A stretch of DNA of 37,288 bases from Prevotella sp. (GTDB lineage Bacteria; Bacteroidota; Bacteroidia; Bacteroidales; Bacteroidaceae). Below are positions 16,418 to 23,453 of this stretch, in pieces. The notes under the pieces are model-generated. The model saw only the letters and a program-made list of their open reading frames with translations, was not told the DNA's origin and ran no database searches. Location of the stretch: the NCBI GenBank assembly GCA_016285055.1, contig JAEEPZ010000031.1:1-37288 (forward strand). Direction: 5' to 3'. Every line of letters starts with the position of its first letter. Position 1 is the stretch's first letter. The position numbers and the translations under genes are program-made.

Positions 16418-16520
16418 AAGTTTCCAGCCGAGAAACCTTTGGTTTCCTGCCGAGAAACCGATGGTTTCTCGGCAGGAAACTTTTAAAACCCATGTTAGCT
16501 TGAAGCTGCAGGATTCTCAC
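16418..16520 (+). repeat. 103-bp dispersed repeat, copy 1
   Basis: It is built from three GTTTCCTGCCGAGAAACC-like modules. The second and third form a perfect 18-bp inverted repeat (16442-16459 and 16463-16480) around a 3-base loop. The right side is TTTTAAAACCCATG and ends CTGCAGGATTCTCAC. Copy 2 at 36886-36988 is in the opposite orientation, the same length, and differs at five positions by eye. The gap 16211-16839 also holds element A at 16565, a minus-strand terminator at 16713, and no convincing gene. Confidence 0.9.
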
Positions 16521-16564
16521 CACGGATTTTCTTCAGACAAAAATTATGAAAGGATGCAAAACCT

Positions 16565-16631
16565 TGCGCTATCTATGTGAGTTGATACCGCGAAGCGGCC
16601 TGAGAAAAAACCAATAAAAACAAGAAAAACA
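16565..16631 (+). repeat. dispersed repeat element A, copy 1
   Basis: It contains CTATCTATGTGAGTTG, then ACCGCGAAGCGGCCTGAG with the tight hairpin CCGC-GAA-GCGG, then an A-rich tail (AAAAAACCAATAAAAACAAG). Copy 2 at 36509-36589 is in the same orientation, with one base removed in the middle and an extra ATAAAAACAA. Confidence 0.8.
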
Positions 16632-16712
16632 ATTTGTGACAACAGCTATCGTCTTGACCGGGCAATAAGTCCCGAAGGTACGACAGAAGCCGATGGAATG
16701 ATACATGTGGGG

Positions 16713-16758
16713 AAAAAGCATTCCCGCTCCTGAATACCGTTACTCAGAAGCGGGAATG
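16713..16758 (-). terminator. terminator of the aromatic operon
   Basis: On the minus strand CATTCCCGCTTCTGA pairs with TCAGGAGCGGGAATG around a 9-base loop, followed by C and five T. It lies about 80 bases after the DAHP synthase stop and separates this operon from the tyrA unit. Confidence 0.75.
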
Positions 16759-16839
16759 GCGTTATTTAGAAATGAAACCAGCGGTGTTTCCAAACGGAAA
16801 CAGCCTACTTAGCAGCGGGAGTGCTGTGTTCACCCGCTG

Positions 16840-17904
16840 TTACTTGTTGATAATCTCTATCTGCTGGCGTACACTTTCCTCATGGATGCTCTCGAAGACA
16901 TGAGCCACGAACTCAGGCCCCATGCCGCAGAGGGCACCCTGGGCACCGCGCTTGCTCAGAATCTCGTTGTAGCGCGAGGCTTGCAGCACCGTCATATTGT
17001 GCTCCTTCTTGTACTGGCCAATCTCACGGCACACGCGCATACGCTTGGCCAGCAGATCCATCAGCTGGTTGTCCAGCTCGTCTATCTGCTTGCGCAGTTC
17101 GTGGATGCCCTCGGTGGTAGTGTTTTCGTCGCGGATAACGAGGAGCGAGAGAATATAGTCGAGCACGTCGGGCGTCACCTGCTGTGCGGCGTCGCTCCAC
17201 GCCTTGTCGGGATCGCAGTGGCTCTCCACGATGAGACCGTCGAAGCCCAGGTCCATGGCTTGCTGGCAGAGGGGCGCTATGAGTTCGCGGCGTCCGCCGA
17301 TATGGCTGGGGTCGCTGATGATGGGCAGGTCGGGAATGCGGCGGCGCAGCTCGATGGGAATCTGCCACATCGGCAGGTTGCGGTAGATCTTCTTGTCGTA
17401 GGAAGAGAAACCGCGGTGGATGGCTCCGAGGCGTTTCACACCGGCTTGGTTCAAGCGCTCCATAGCACCTATCCACAGCTCAAGGTCGGGATTGACAGGA
17501 TTTTTCACGAAGACGGGGAGGTCAACGCCCTGCAAGGCATCGGCCAACGCCTGCATGGCGAAGGGATTGGCCGAGGTGCGGGCACCCACCCAGAGGATGT
17601 CGATGTCGTACTTCAGCGCCAGCTCCACATGCTCGGGAGTAGCCACCTCAGTGGCAACAAGCATCTTCGTCTCTTCTTTGACGCGCTTCATCCAGGGAAG
17701 AGCTTTCTCACCATTGCCTTCGAAGCCACCGGGCTTGGTGCGCGGCTTCCACACACCGGCGCGGAAGTTGTGGCAGCCTTTCATGGCCAGCTCACGGGCG
17801 GTTCTCATCACTTGTTCCTCGGTCTCGGCCGAGCAGGGGCCTGCAATAACAAACGGGCGCTCATTGTCGCTCGGCAGGTTGAGCGGTTGCAAATCTAATT
17901 CCAT
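16840..17904 (-). CDS. bifunctional DAHP synthase / chorismate mutase
   Basis: A 354-residue fusion. Residues 1-245 are a type I (KDO8P synthase-like) 3-deoxy-7-phosphoheptulonate synthase, which condenses PEP and erythrose-4-phosphate: PFVIAGPCSAETEEQV (18-33), FRAGVWKPRTKPGGFEG, ILWVGARTSANPF, PVFVKNPVNPDLELWIGA, GAIHRGFSS, DPSHIGGRRELI and GLIVESHCDPDKAWSDAAQQ. From about 258 comes an AroQ-type chorismate mutase helix pair (ELRKQIDELDNQLMDLLAKRMRVCREIGQYK), which makes prephenate. So the enzyme starts the shikimate pathway and also commits chorismate to Tyr and Phe. It lies 52 bases after the aminotransferase in the attenuator-controlled operon. Confidence 0.93.
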   Translation of the reverse strand: MELDLQPLNLPSDNERPFVIAGPCSAETEEQVMRTARELAMKGCHNFRAGVWKPRTKPGGFEGNGEKALPWMKRVKEETKMLVATEVATPEHVELALKYDIDILWVGARTSANPFAMQALADALQGVDLPVFVKNPVNPDLELWIGAMERLNQAGVKRLGAIHRGFSSYDKKIYRNLPMWQIPIELRRRIPDLPIISDPSHIGGRRELIAPLCQQAMDLGFDGLIVESHCDPDKAWSDAAQQVTPDVLDYILSLLVIRDENTTTEGIHELRKQIDELDNQLMDLLAKRMRVCREIGQYKKEHNMTVLQASRYNEILSKRGAQGALCGMGPEFVAHVFESIHEESVRQQIEIINK

Positions 17905-17956
17905 AATTATATCTTTTTCAATATTGTCTTTAAATCCAAAACTAACGAAAGTTGAA

Positions 17957-19117
17957 TTATATCGTTTTTTTGATTCTTTCCAATGCCTGTTCTATCTTCT
18001 CCTCCTTGGCACAGAGGGAGATGCGGATGTAGCGCTCGCCGTTGGAGCCGAAGATGAAGCCGGGCGTAATGAAGACACGAGCCTCGTGGAGGACGCGCTC
18101 GGTGAGGTCTTCTACATTATTATATATATCAGGGATGCGCCCCCAGAGGAACATGCCCACCTGCTGCTTGTCGTAAGTGCAGCCCAGCACATCCATGATC
18201 TGCTCGGCATAGTGGCGACGGCGGGCGTAGGTCTCAATGTTCGCCATGCGGTGCCACTCGTCGCTGTTGTTGTATGCCTCGGCTGCGGCCAGCTGGATGC
18301 CGCGGAACGTGCCGCTCTCGATGTTCGACTGCACCTTCAGTATCCATGTGATGAACTCGGCATTGGTGGCACAGAGGCCGACACGCCATCCAGGCATGTT
18401 ATGGCTCTTCGACATCGAGTTGAACTCTATGCAGCAGTCCTTGGCTCCCGGCACCTGTAGCAGCGACAGGGGCTTCTCGTTGAGGATGAAGCTGTAGGGG
18501 TTGTCGTTCACCACGACGATGTTGTTTTGGCGAGCGAAACTCACCAAGCGCTCGTAGGTCTCCATACGTGCAGGGGCGCCGGTGGGCATGTTGGGATAGT
18601 TGGTCCACATCAGCTTCACATGCTTCAGGTCCATCTTCTCCAGCTCGTCGAAGTCGGGCTGCCAGCCGTTCTCAGGCCTGAGGTTGTAGTTGACAATCTT
18701 TGCACCGAGTATCTTGCTCAGCGAGGTATAGGTGGGATAGCCGGGGTTGGGCACCAGCACCTCGTCGCCGGGGTTGACGAAGGCCAGAGTGACGTGCAGG
18801 ATGCCTTCCTTCGAGCCGATGAGCGGCAGCACCTCCTTCGCCGGGTCGAGGTCTACGCCATAGAAACGCTTGTAGAAGCCTGTCATGGCCTGGCGAAGCT
18901 CCGGCGTGCCCATCGTGGGCTGATAGCCGTGTGCGTTGGGCTGCCGTGCCACCTCGCACAGCTTCTCTATGGTCTGCTCCGAAGGTGGCATGTCGGGACT
19001 GCCGATGGCCAGTGAGATAATGTCTTTGCCCTCAGCGTTCAGCCGGGCCACCTCCTTCAGCTTGCGGCTGAAGTAATACTCGCTCACCGAGTTGAGTCTT
19101 TCTGCTGGTTGTATCAT
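17957..19117 (-). CDS. PLP-dependent aminotransferase of the aromatic operon
   Basis: A 386-residue class I/II fold type I aminotransferase. Visible motifs are GSPDMPPSE near the N-terminus, YQPTMGTPELRQAM, PGYPTYTS, MWTNYPNMPTGAPA (the NPNNPTG-like loop with changes), VNDNPYSFIL, the PLP lysine in MSKSHNMPGWRVG (Lys237), and ITPGFIFGSNGERYIRIS near the end with the carboxylate-binding Arg. Its place before DAHP synthase/chorismate mutase suggests it converts phenylpyruvate or 4-hydroxyphenylpyruvate to Phe or Tyr; a prephenate aminotransferase role is also possible. Annotation pipelines may call it LL-diaminopimelate or aspartate aminotransferase. It is the first structural gene after the attenuator, 39 bases past the terminator stem. 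Confidence 0.9.
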   Translation of the reverse strand: MIQPAERLNSVSEYYFSRKLKEVARLNAEGKDIISLAIGSPDMPPSEQTIEKLCEVARQPNAHGYQPTMGTPELRQAMTGFYKRFYGVDLDPAKEVLPLIGSKEGILHVTLAFVNPGDEVLVPNPGYPTYTSLSKILGAKIVNYNLRPENGWQPDFDELEKMDLKHVKLMWTNYPNMPTGAPARMETYERLVSFARQNNIVVVNDNPYSFILNEKPLSLLQVPGAKDCCIEFNSMSKSHNMPGWRVGLCATNAEFITWILKVQSNIESGTFRGIQLAAAEAYNNSDEWHRMANIETYARRRHYAEQIMDVLGCTYDKQQVGMFLWGRIPDIYNNVEDLTERVLHEARVFITPGFIFGSNGERYIRISLCAKEEKIEQALERIKKTI

Positions 19118-19156
19118 AATGCTTCAATCTTGTTTACATTTCTTATTAAATAAAAA

Positions 19157-19185
19157 CCCCGCTTTCACTGTCTTGTGAAGCGGGG
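19157..19185 (-). terminator. attenuator terminator of the aromatic operon
   Basis: On the minus strand CCCCGCTTCAC pairs with GTGAAAGCGGGG (11 bp, one bulged A) around loop AAGACA, followed directly by TTTTTATTT. It stands between the leader peptide and the aminotransferase, so it ends transcription early unless the antiterminator forms. The antiterminator would use 19173-19182, the 5' arm of this stem. Confidence 0.92.
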
Positions 19186-19234
19186 CGTTATGAGTCATTC
19201 TCTCTTCTTGCTGCCACGACCATTCGCTTCACAA
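19173..19234 (-). promoter_or_regulatory. antiterminator pairing of the aromatic leader
   Basis: On the minus strand TTGTGAAGCG (19234-19225) is perfectly complementary to CGCTTCACAA (19182-19173), the 5' half of the terminator stem. The first arm begins directly after the leader peptide stop. The same arm can also pair with upstream CTTTACAAT (19247-19239), making a 9-bp protector hairpin with loop ATG. The three mutually exclusive pairings match the 1:2, 2:3 and 3:4 stems of enterobacterial amino-acid attenuators. Confidence 0.88.
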
Positions 19235-19300
19235 TCATATTGTAAAGTAATAATAGCCGTAGAAGTAGGAACTGGTGTGTGTCATTTTGTTACTTTTCAT
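19235..19300 (-). CDS. aromatic leader peptide (21 aa)
   Basis: A short gene too small for usual callers. It starts MKSNKMTHT and ends SSYFYGYYYFTI: five Tyr (residues 12, 14, 16, 17, 18) and two Phe (13, 19) within eight codons. The second Met (codon at 19285) would give a 16-residue version and a more comfortable 5' leader. The stop TGA abuts the antiterminator arm. A ribosome short of charged Tyr-tRNA or Phe-tRNA would stall at codons 12-18, melt the protector stem and leave the 2:3 antiterminator free. A ribosome reaching the stop would cover that arm and allow termination. The amino acids match the products of the operon it precedes. Confidence 0.85.
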   Translation of the reverse strand: MKSNKMTHTSSYFYGYYYFTI

Positions 19301-19312
19301 GCGTTTCGGCTG

Positions 19313-19344
19313 CAAAAGTACAACTATTTTTCGTAACCGCCAAA
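19313..19344 (-). promoter_or_regulatory. promoter of the aromatic operon
   Basis: On the minus strand TTTG (19344-19341), a 20-base spacer and TACTTTTG (19320-19313): a perfect Bacteroidetes promoter. Transcription would start near 19306-19309, only a few bases before the first leader-peptide ATG and about 22 before the second. It is divergent from the beta-galactosidase gene. Confidence 0.85.
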
Positions 19345-19420
19345 CATTTTGTCATCTTTTTTTGCTACAATGTCTCTTCCCCCAAAAATATATCTCCTCA
19401 GCAGCCCGCATGGTCGTGTG

Positions 19421-19438
19421 GTGCACGTATTCGTGCAC
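19421..19438. repeat. GTGCACGTATTCGTGCAC palindrome, copy 1
   Basis: Stem GTGCACG/CGTGCAC with loop TATT, preceded by GTG and followed by GCCCACC. It lies 74 bases upstream of the -7 box of the beta-galactosidase gene. Two more copies lie downstream of that gene. Confidence 0.85.
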
Positions 19439-19488
19439 GCCCACCAACAGAAAAAGCTAAAGAACCCTCAAAAAAAACTGCGTCACTG

Positions 19489-19520
19489 TTTCGCTTTTTG
19501 CTCGCTTATTTGTACCTTTG
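19489..19520 (+). promoter_or_regulatory. promoter of the beta-galactosidase gene
   Basis: TTTC at 19489-19492, a 20-base spacer and TACCTTTG at 19513-19520. The spacer includes TTTTTGCTCGCTTATTTG, an extended motif shared with other promoters here. The 5' leader is only a few bases long. Confidence 0.65.
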
Positions 19521-19528
19521 CCACCGAT

Positions 19529-21967
19529 ATGAAGAAAATGTTACTGCTTGCACTTTTGCTGCATGTCTTTGGAGCTCAGGCTCAGAGTGTTCGTGAAACC
19601 ATCCGCTTGGACAAGGGATGGAAGTTTGCCATGGGTCATGCCGCCGACCCGAAAAAGGATTTCGGCTGTGGCACGGAGTATTTCAACTATCTGACGAAGG
19701 CCAACTCTATTCATAACGAGGGACCCTACGCTCAGAAGTTCGACGACAGCGGCTGGCAGGAAGTGCAGATACCCCACGACTGGGTGACCACTCTGCCCTA
19801 TGCCGGCAACGCCAGCCATTCGCACGGCTATAAGACCGTAGGCTGGAAATATCCGGAGCACAGCGTGGGGTGGTATAGGAAAAAGATAACGATAGAGCCA
19901 TCGGGCGATGGCAACGAGCTGCCCTGCAGGTATTATCTGCAGTTCGACGGCATCTTCCGCAATGCTCGTGTCTGGTTCAACGGCTTCTACATGGGAACGG
20001 AGCCCAGCGGATATGCCACACAGGTGTATGACGTGACGGAGTATGTGAACTACGGCGGAGAGAATCTCATCTGTGTGCGTGCCGATGCAACGCTGGAAGA
20101 GGGATGGTTCTACGAGGGAGCCGGCATCTACCGCGATGTATGGCTCGTCAAGACAGCTGCCGTCAGCGTAGCACCCTTCGGTACCTTCGTCTATGCCGAC
20201 CTGAAGCAGCCTTACGACCAGGCTACCATTCATGTGGAGACGGAGGTGAGCAACCACTCGCTGACCACCCAACAATGTGAAGTGAGTCACAGCCTGCTCG
20301 ATGCCGACGGAAAGGAGGTTGCCAAGTCAGCACCCTCAACACTCACTCTGAAGGCGAAGCAAACTATTCACTCTTCACTTTTCACTCTTCACTTAAACCA
20401 TCCTCACCTCTGGAGCACTGCCGATCCCTATCTATATCAGGTGGTGACGACGGTGAAGGTCGCTGGCAAGGTGACCGATGTCTATACCACCACTACCGGC
20501 CTTCGCGACATCGCCTTCGACAGCGAGCGGGGCTTCCTGCTCAACGGCGAGCCGCTGAAGCTGAAGGGCGTCAACATGCACCAGGATCATGCCGGAGTGG
20601 GGGCTGCCATCCCCGATGCTCTGCAGGCATGGCGCATCAGGCAGCTGAAGGCCATGGGGTGCAACGCTTACCGAGCCTCTCACAATCCCATGACGCCGGC
20701 ACTCCTCGACATCTGCGACCGCGAAGGCATCTTCGTCATCGACGAGAACCGCCTGATGGGCATCAACGAAGAACATCTGCGACTCCTGGAACGTATGATC
20801 AAGCGTGACCGCAACCATCCCTGCATCATCCTCTGGAGCGACGGCAACGAGGAGTGGGGGCTCGAGAACACCGTCCAAGGCAAGCGGGTGGCTGAGGCCA
20901 TGCGTCAGTACACCCGGCTCTACGACCCGACGCGGCCCAGCACAGTGGCCAATGCGGGGGGCGGCGAGCTGATCAAAGGGCTCGACGTGGTGGGGTTCAA
21001 CTATATCGTGCAGAATGATGTGGACAACCGAAAGAAGGCCAACCCATCGTGGAAGATAGTTGGCACCGAGGAGACTACAGGATGCGGCACTCGCGGCTGC
21101 TACTTCAACACGCCGGAATACCCGGGACGGATGGTCAGCTTAAACCGCACCATGGAGCAGAACTATGAGAACATCATAGAGCGCGGATGGAAGTTCTACG
21201 ACGAGCGGCCATGGGCGGCGGGACTGTTCTACTGGACGGGATTCGACTATCGCGGTGAGCCCAATCCGCTCGGCTTTCCTGCCCACGACTCCGAGTTCGG
21301 CATCCTCGACTACTGCGGATTCCCGAAGGACGAGGCTTTCTACCTGAAGGCGTGGTGGACTGACGAGCCTGTGCTGCACGTCTTCCCGCACTGGAATCTG
21401 CAAGGGCATGAGGGCGAGGAGATAGCGCTATGGGTCTACAGCAACTGCGACGAGGTGGAGCTGACCGTCAACGGTAAAAAGCTTGGCCGCCAGCCGATGC
21501 CGAAGAACGGACACCTGACGTGGAAGGCGGTCTATCAGCCGGGAAAGGTCGTGGCAACAGGCTACAAGGGTGGCAAGCGCATCATGACTGAGACCATTGC
21601 TACCACAGGATCTGCGGCCAAAACGATGCTGAAAGCCGACCGCGAGTGCATTGCGGCCGATGGTCGGGACCTGGCTGTCATCACCGTGGAGGTGCAGGAT
21701 GCCAAGGGGCGGCGGGTGCCTGATGCCTGCCCGATGCTGTCATTCCAGTTAGAGGGCGAAGCGCACATCCTGGGTGTTGGCAACGGTGACCCGATGTATC
21801 TGGGCGACGACCATCCCAAGGGCAATGACTGCAGGCAGTTCGCTGTTCCTGCTTTCAACGGCTTGGCGCAAGTGCTGGTGCAGAGCTCCGGCAGTCCGTC
21901 AACAGTCACGCTCAGGTGTCTCGCCGAGGGTCTAAGTACAGGAATCGTCACCATCACTGCAAAGTAA
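19529..21967 (+). CDS. GH2 beta-galactosidase-like glycoside hydrolase
   Basis: An 812-residue exported enzyme that would release beta-linked sugars, probably galactosides. The start at 19529 follows the promoter and gives a clear signal peptide (MKKMLLLALLLHVFGAQAQ); the open frame upstream is untranslated. Order: sugar-binding jelly roll (LDKGWKF to about 190), Ig-like domain, TIM barrel with GVNMHQDHAGVG, acid/base Glu441 in WSDGNEEW and the likely nucleophile Glu514 or Glu515 in GTEETTG, then GLFYWTGFDYRGEP. From about 620 come DUF4982 (VELTVNGKKLG) and a C-terminal GH2/invasin-like domain. Residues near 279-290 (IHSSLFTLHL) are encoded by a simple repeat also seen elsewhere in the window. 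No SusCD genes are adjacent. Confidence 0.9.
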   Translation: MKKMLLLALLLHVFGAQAQSVRETIRLDKGWKFAMGHAADPKKDFGCGTEYFNYLTKANSIHNEGPYAQKFDDSGWQEVQIPHDWVTTLPYAGNASHSHGYKTVGWKYPEHSVGWYRKKITIEPSGDGNELPCRYYLQFDGIFRNARVWFNGFYMGTEPSGYATQVYDVTEYVNYGGENLICVRADATLEEGWFYEGAGIYRDVWLVKTAAVSVAPFGTFVYADLKQPYDQATIHVETEVSNHSLTTQQCEVSHSLLDADGKEVAKSAPSTLTLKAKQTIHSSLFTLHLNHPHLWSTADPYLYQVVTTVKVAGKVTDVYTTTTGLRDIAFDSERGFLLNGEPLKLKGVNMHQDHAGVGAAIPDALQAWRIRQLKAMGCNAYRASHNPMTPALLDICDREGIFVIDENRLMGINEEHLRLLERMIKRDRNHPCIILWSDGNEEWGLENTVQGKRVAEAMRQYTRLYDPTRPSTVANAGGGELIKGLDVVGFNYIVQNDVDNRKKANPSWKIVGTEETTGCGTRGCYFNTPEYPGRMVSLNRTMEQNYENIIERGWKFYDERPWAAGLFYWTGFDYRGEPNPLGFPAHDSEFGILDYCGFPKDEAFYLKAWWTDEPVLHVFPHWNLQGHEGEEIALWVYSNCDEVELTVNGKKLGRQPMPKNGHLTWKAVYQPGKVVATGYKGGKRIMTETIATTGSAAKTMLKADRECIAADGRDLAVITVEVQDAKGRRVPDACPMLSFQLEGEAHILGVGNGDPMYLGDDHPKGNDCRQFAVPAFNGLAQVLVQSSGSPSTVTLRCLAEGLSTGIVTITAK

Positions 21968-21990
21968 GTGCTCCGTCCCTCGGTTGAGTG

Positions 21991-22008
21991 GTGCACGTAT
22001 TCGTGCAT
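21991..22008. repeat. GTGCACGTATTCGTGCA palindrome, copy 2
   Basis: The same palindrome with one changed base at its end (T instead of C), 24 bases after the beta-galactosidase stop and in the same orientation as copy 1. Confidence 0.8.
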
Positions 22009-22037
22009 GCCCCTCCCCCTTCCCTCCCGGTCGAGTG

Positions 22038-22055
22038 GTGCACGTATTCGTGCAC
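22038..22055. repeat. GTGCACGTATTCGTGCAC palindrome, copy 3
   Basis: A perfect copy with the flank GTG...GCCCACC as in copy 1. It lies 60 bases upstream of the hflX -7 box, a placement similar to copy 1 at the beta-galactosidase promoter. Confidence 0.85.
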
Positions 22056-22090
22056 GCCCACCTCGCCCACAAAAAAATATCTGAAAACAT

Positions 22091-22123
22091 TTTTCGTTTT
22101 TTCCTCACTTCTTCGTACCTTTG
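22091..22123 (+). promoter_or_regulatory. promoter of hflX
   Basis: TTTTC at 22091-22095, 20 bases, then TACCTTTG at 22116-22123. The spacer carries TTTTTCCTCACTTCTTCG, similar to other promoters in the window. The hflX ATG is only 9 bases after the -7 box, so the mRNA leader is nearly absent. Confidence 0.65.
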
Positions 22124-22132
22124 CAGCCGATT

Positions 22133-23431
22133 ATGAAAGAATTTGTTATATCAGAAGCAAAAGCCGAGACTGCTCTCCTGGTGGCTCTCATCACTCCTCA
22201 GCAGGACGAGGCTAAGACAAAGGAATATCTTGACGAGCTGGAGTTCCTGGCCGAGACAGCTGGAGCCCGCACCATCCGCCGCTTCACCCAGCGGGCCAAC
22301 GGCCCCAGCCAGGTGACCTACGTAGGCAGCGGCAAACTCCAGGAGATACGTCAGTACATCAAGGACTGCGAGGACCGCTACGACCACTGGGACGGTGAGG
22401 GCGACGAGCCGGAACAGGTGGGAATGGTCATCTTCGACGATGAGCTCAGCGCCAAGCAGCTGCGCAACATTGAGAAGGAGCTGGGCGTGAAGATTCTCGA
22501 CCGTACATCGCTCATACTCGACATCTTTGCCATGCGCGCACAGACGGCGGAGGCAAAGGCACAGGTGGAGCTGGCGCAGCACCGCTACATGCTGCCACGC
22601 CTGCAGCGCCTGTGGACGCACCTGGAGCGTCAGGGCGGCGGCTCAGGCGGCGGAGGCGGCAAGGGCACAGTGGGATTGCGAGGACCGGGAGAGACGCAGC
22701 TGGAGATGGACCGGCGCATCATCCTCCACCGCATCACCTTGCTGAAGCAGCGTCTGGCAGAAATCGACCAGCAGAAGACCACGCAGCGGAAGAACCGTGG
22801 CCGCCTTATCCGTGTCGCTCTGGTGGGCTATACCAACGTAGGGAAGTCAACGCTCATGAACCTCCTCTCGAAAAGCGATGTCTTCGCAGAGAACAAGCTC
22901 TTCGCCACCCTCGACACCACCGTCCGAAAGGTAACCATCGAGAACCTGCCGTTCCTACTGGCCGACACCGTGGGCTTCATCCGCAAGCTGCCCTCCGACC
23001 TCGTGGAGTCGTTCAAGTCAACGCTCGACGAGGTGCGCGAGGCCGACCTCTTGGTCCATGTCGTAGACATCAGCCACCCAGACTTCGAGGAGCAAATAAA
23101 GGTAGTGGAAAAGACGCTGGCCGACTTGGGATGCGCCGAGACACCGTCAATGATTGTCTTCAACAAGATCGATGCCTACCACTGGACACCGCAGGACGAC
23201 GACGACCTGACGGAGCCGACAAAGGAGAACATCTCGCTCGATGAGCTGAAACAGACATGGATGGCAAAGATACAGTCGCCCGACTTTAAGTCAACAAGCG
23301 ACTGCATCTTCATTTCTGCACGGCAGAAAAACAATATTGAGGAACTTCGCGCGTTATTATATAGTAAGGTACGCGAACTGCATGTCCAGAAGTATCCCTA
23401 CAACGACTTCTTGTACAACATCGACGATTGA
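22133..23431 (+). CDS. hflX: GTPase HflX
   Basis: A 432-residue HflX, a ribosome-binding GTPase that splits stalled or hibernating 70S ribosomes in stress. The start at 22133 gives MKEFVISEAKAETALLVAL, the usual Bacteroidetes N-terminus; the frame is open from 22121 but that lies within the promoter. The N-terminal HflX domain includes GSGKLQEI and LDRTSLILDIFAMRAQTAEAKAQVELAQ. A Gly-rich linker leads to GLRGPGETQLEMDRR. The G domain has G1 GYTNVGKST, G3 DTVGF and G4 NKID. It begins an operon with the DUF4954 gene, 22 bases downstream. Confidence 0.95.
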   Translation: MKEFVISEAKAETALLVALITPQQDEAKTKEYLDELEFLAETAGARTIRRFTQRANGPSQVTYVGSGKLQEIRQYIKDCEDRYDHWDGEGDEPEQVGMVIFDDELSAKQLRNIEKELGVKILDRTSLILDIFAMRAQTAEAKAQVELAQHRYMLPRLQRLWTHLERQGGGSGGGGGKGTVGLRGPGETQLEMDRRIILHRITLLKQRLAEIDQQKTTQRKNRGRLIRVALVGYTNVGKSTLMNLLSKSDVFAENKLFATLDTTVRKVTIENLPFLLADTVGFIRKLPSDLVESFKSTLDEVREADLLVHVVDISHPDFEEQIKVVEKTLADLGCAETPSMIVFNKIDAYHWTPQDDDDLTEPTKENISLDELKQTWMAKIQSPDFKSTSDCIFISARQKNNIEELRALLYSKVRELHVQKYPYNDFLYNIDD

Positions 23432-23453
23432 ACCAAACACAACACATACACTT

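Noticed and set aside
16418..16480. Possible CRISPR-like repeats
   Set aside because: Only three half-sites with no regular spacers, one inverted, and no cas genes.
16362..16580. Peptide LWFPAEKPMVSRQETF shared with a frame at 36820-37044
   Set aside because: The likeness follows from the 103-bp DNA repeat. Most of the differences between copies change the amino acid, so there is no sign of protein-level selection.
16882..17898. 338-codon open frame opposite DAHP synthase/chorismate mutase
   Set aside because: No promoter or domain; the opposite strand holds all catalytic motifs.
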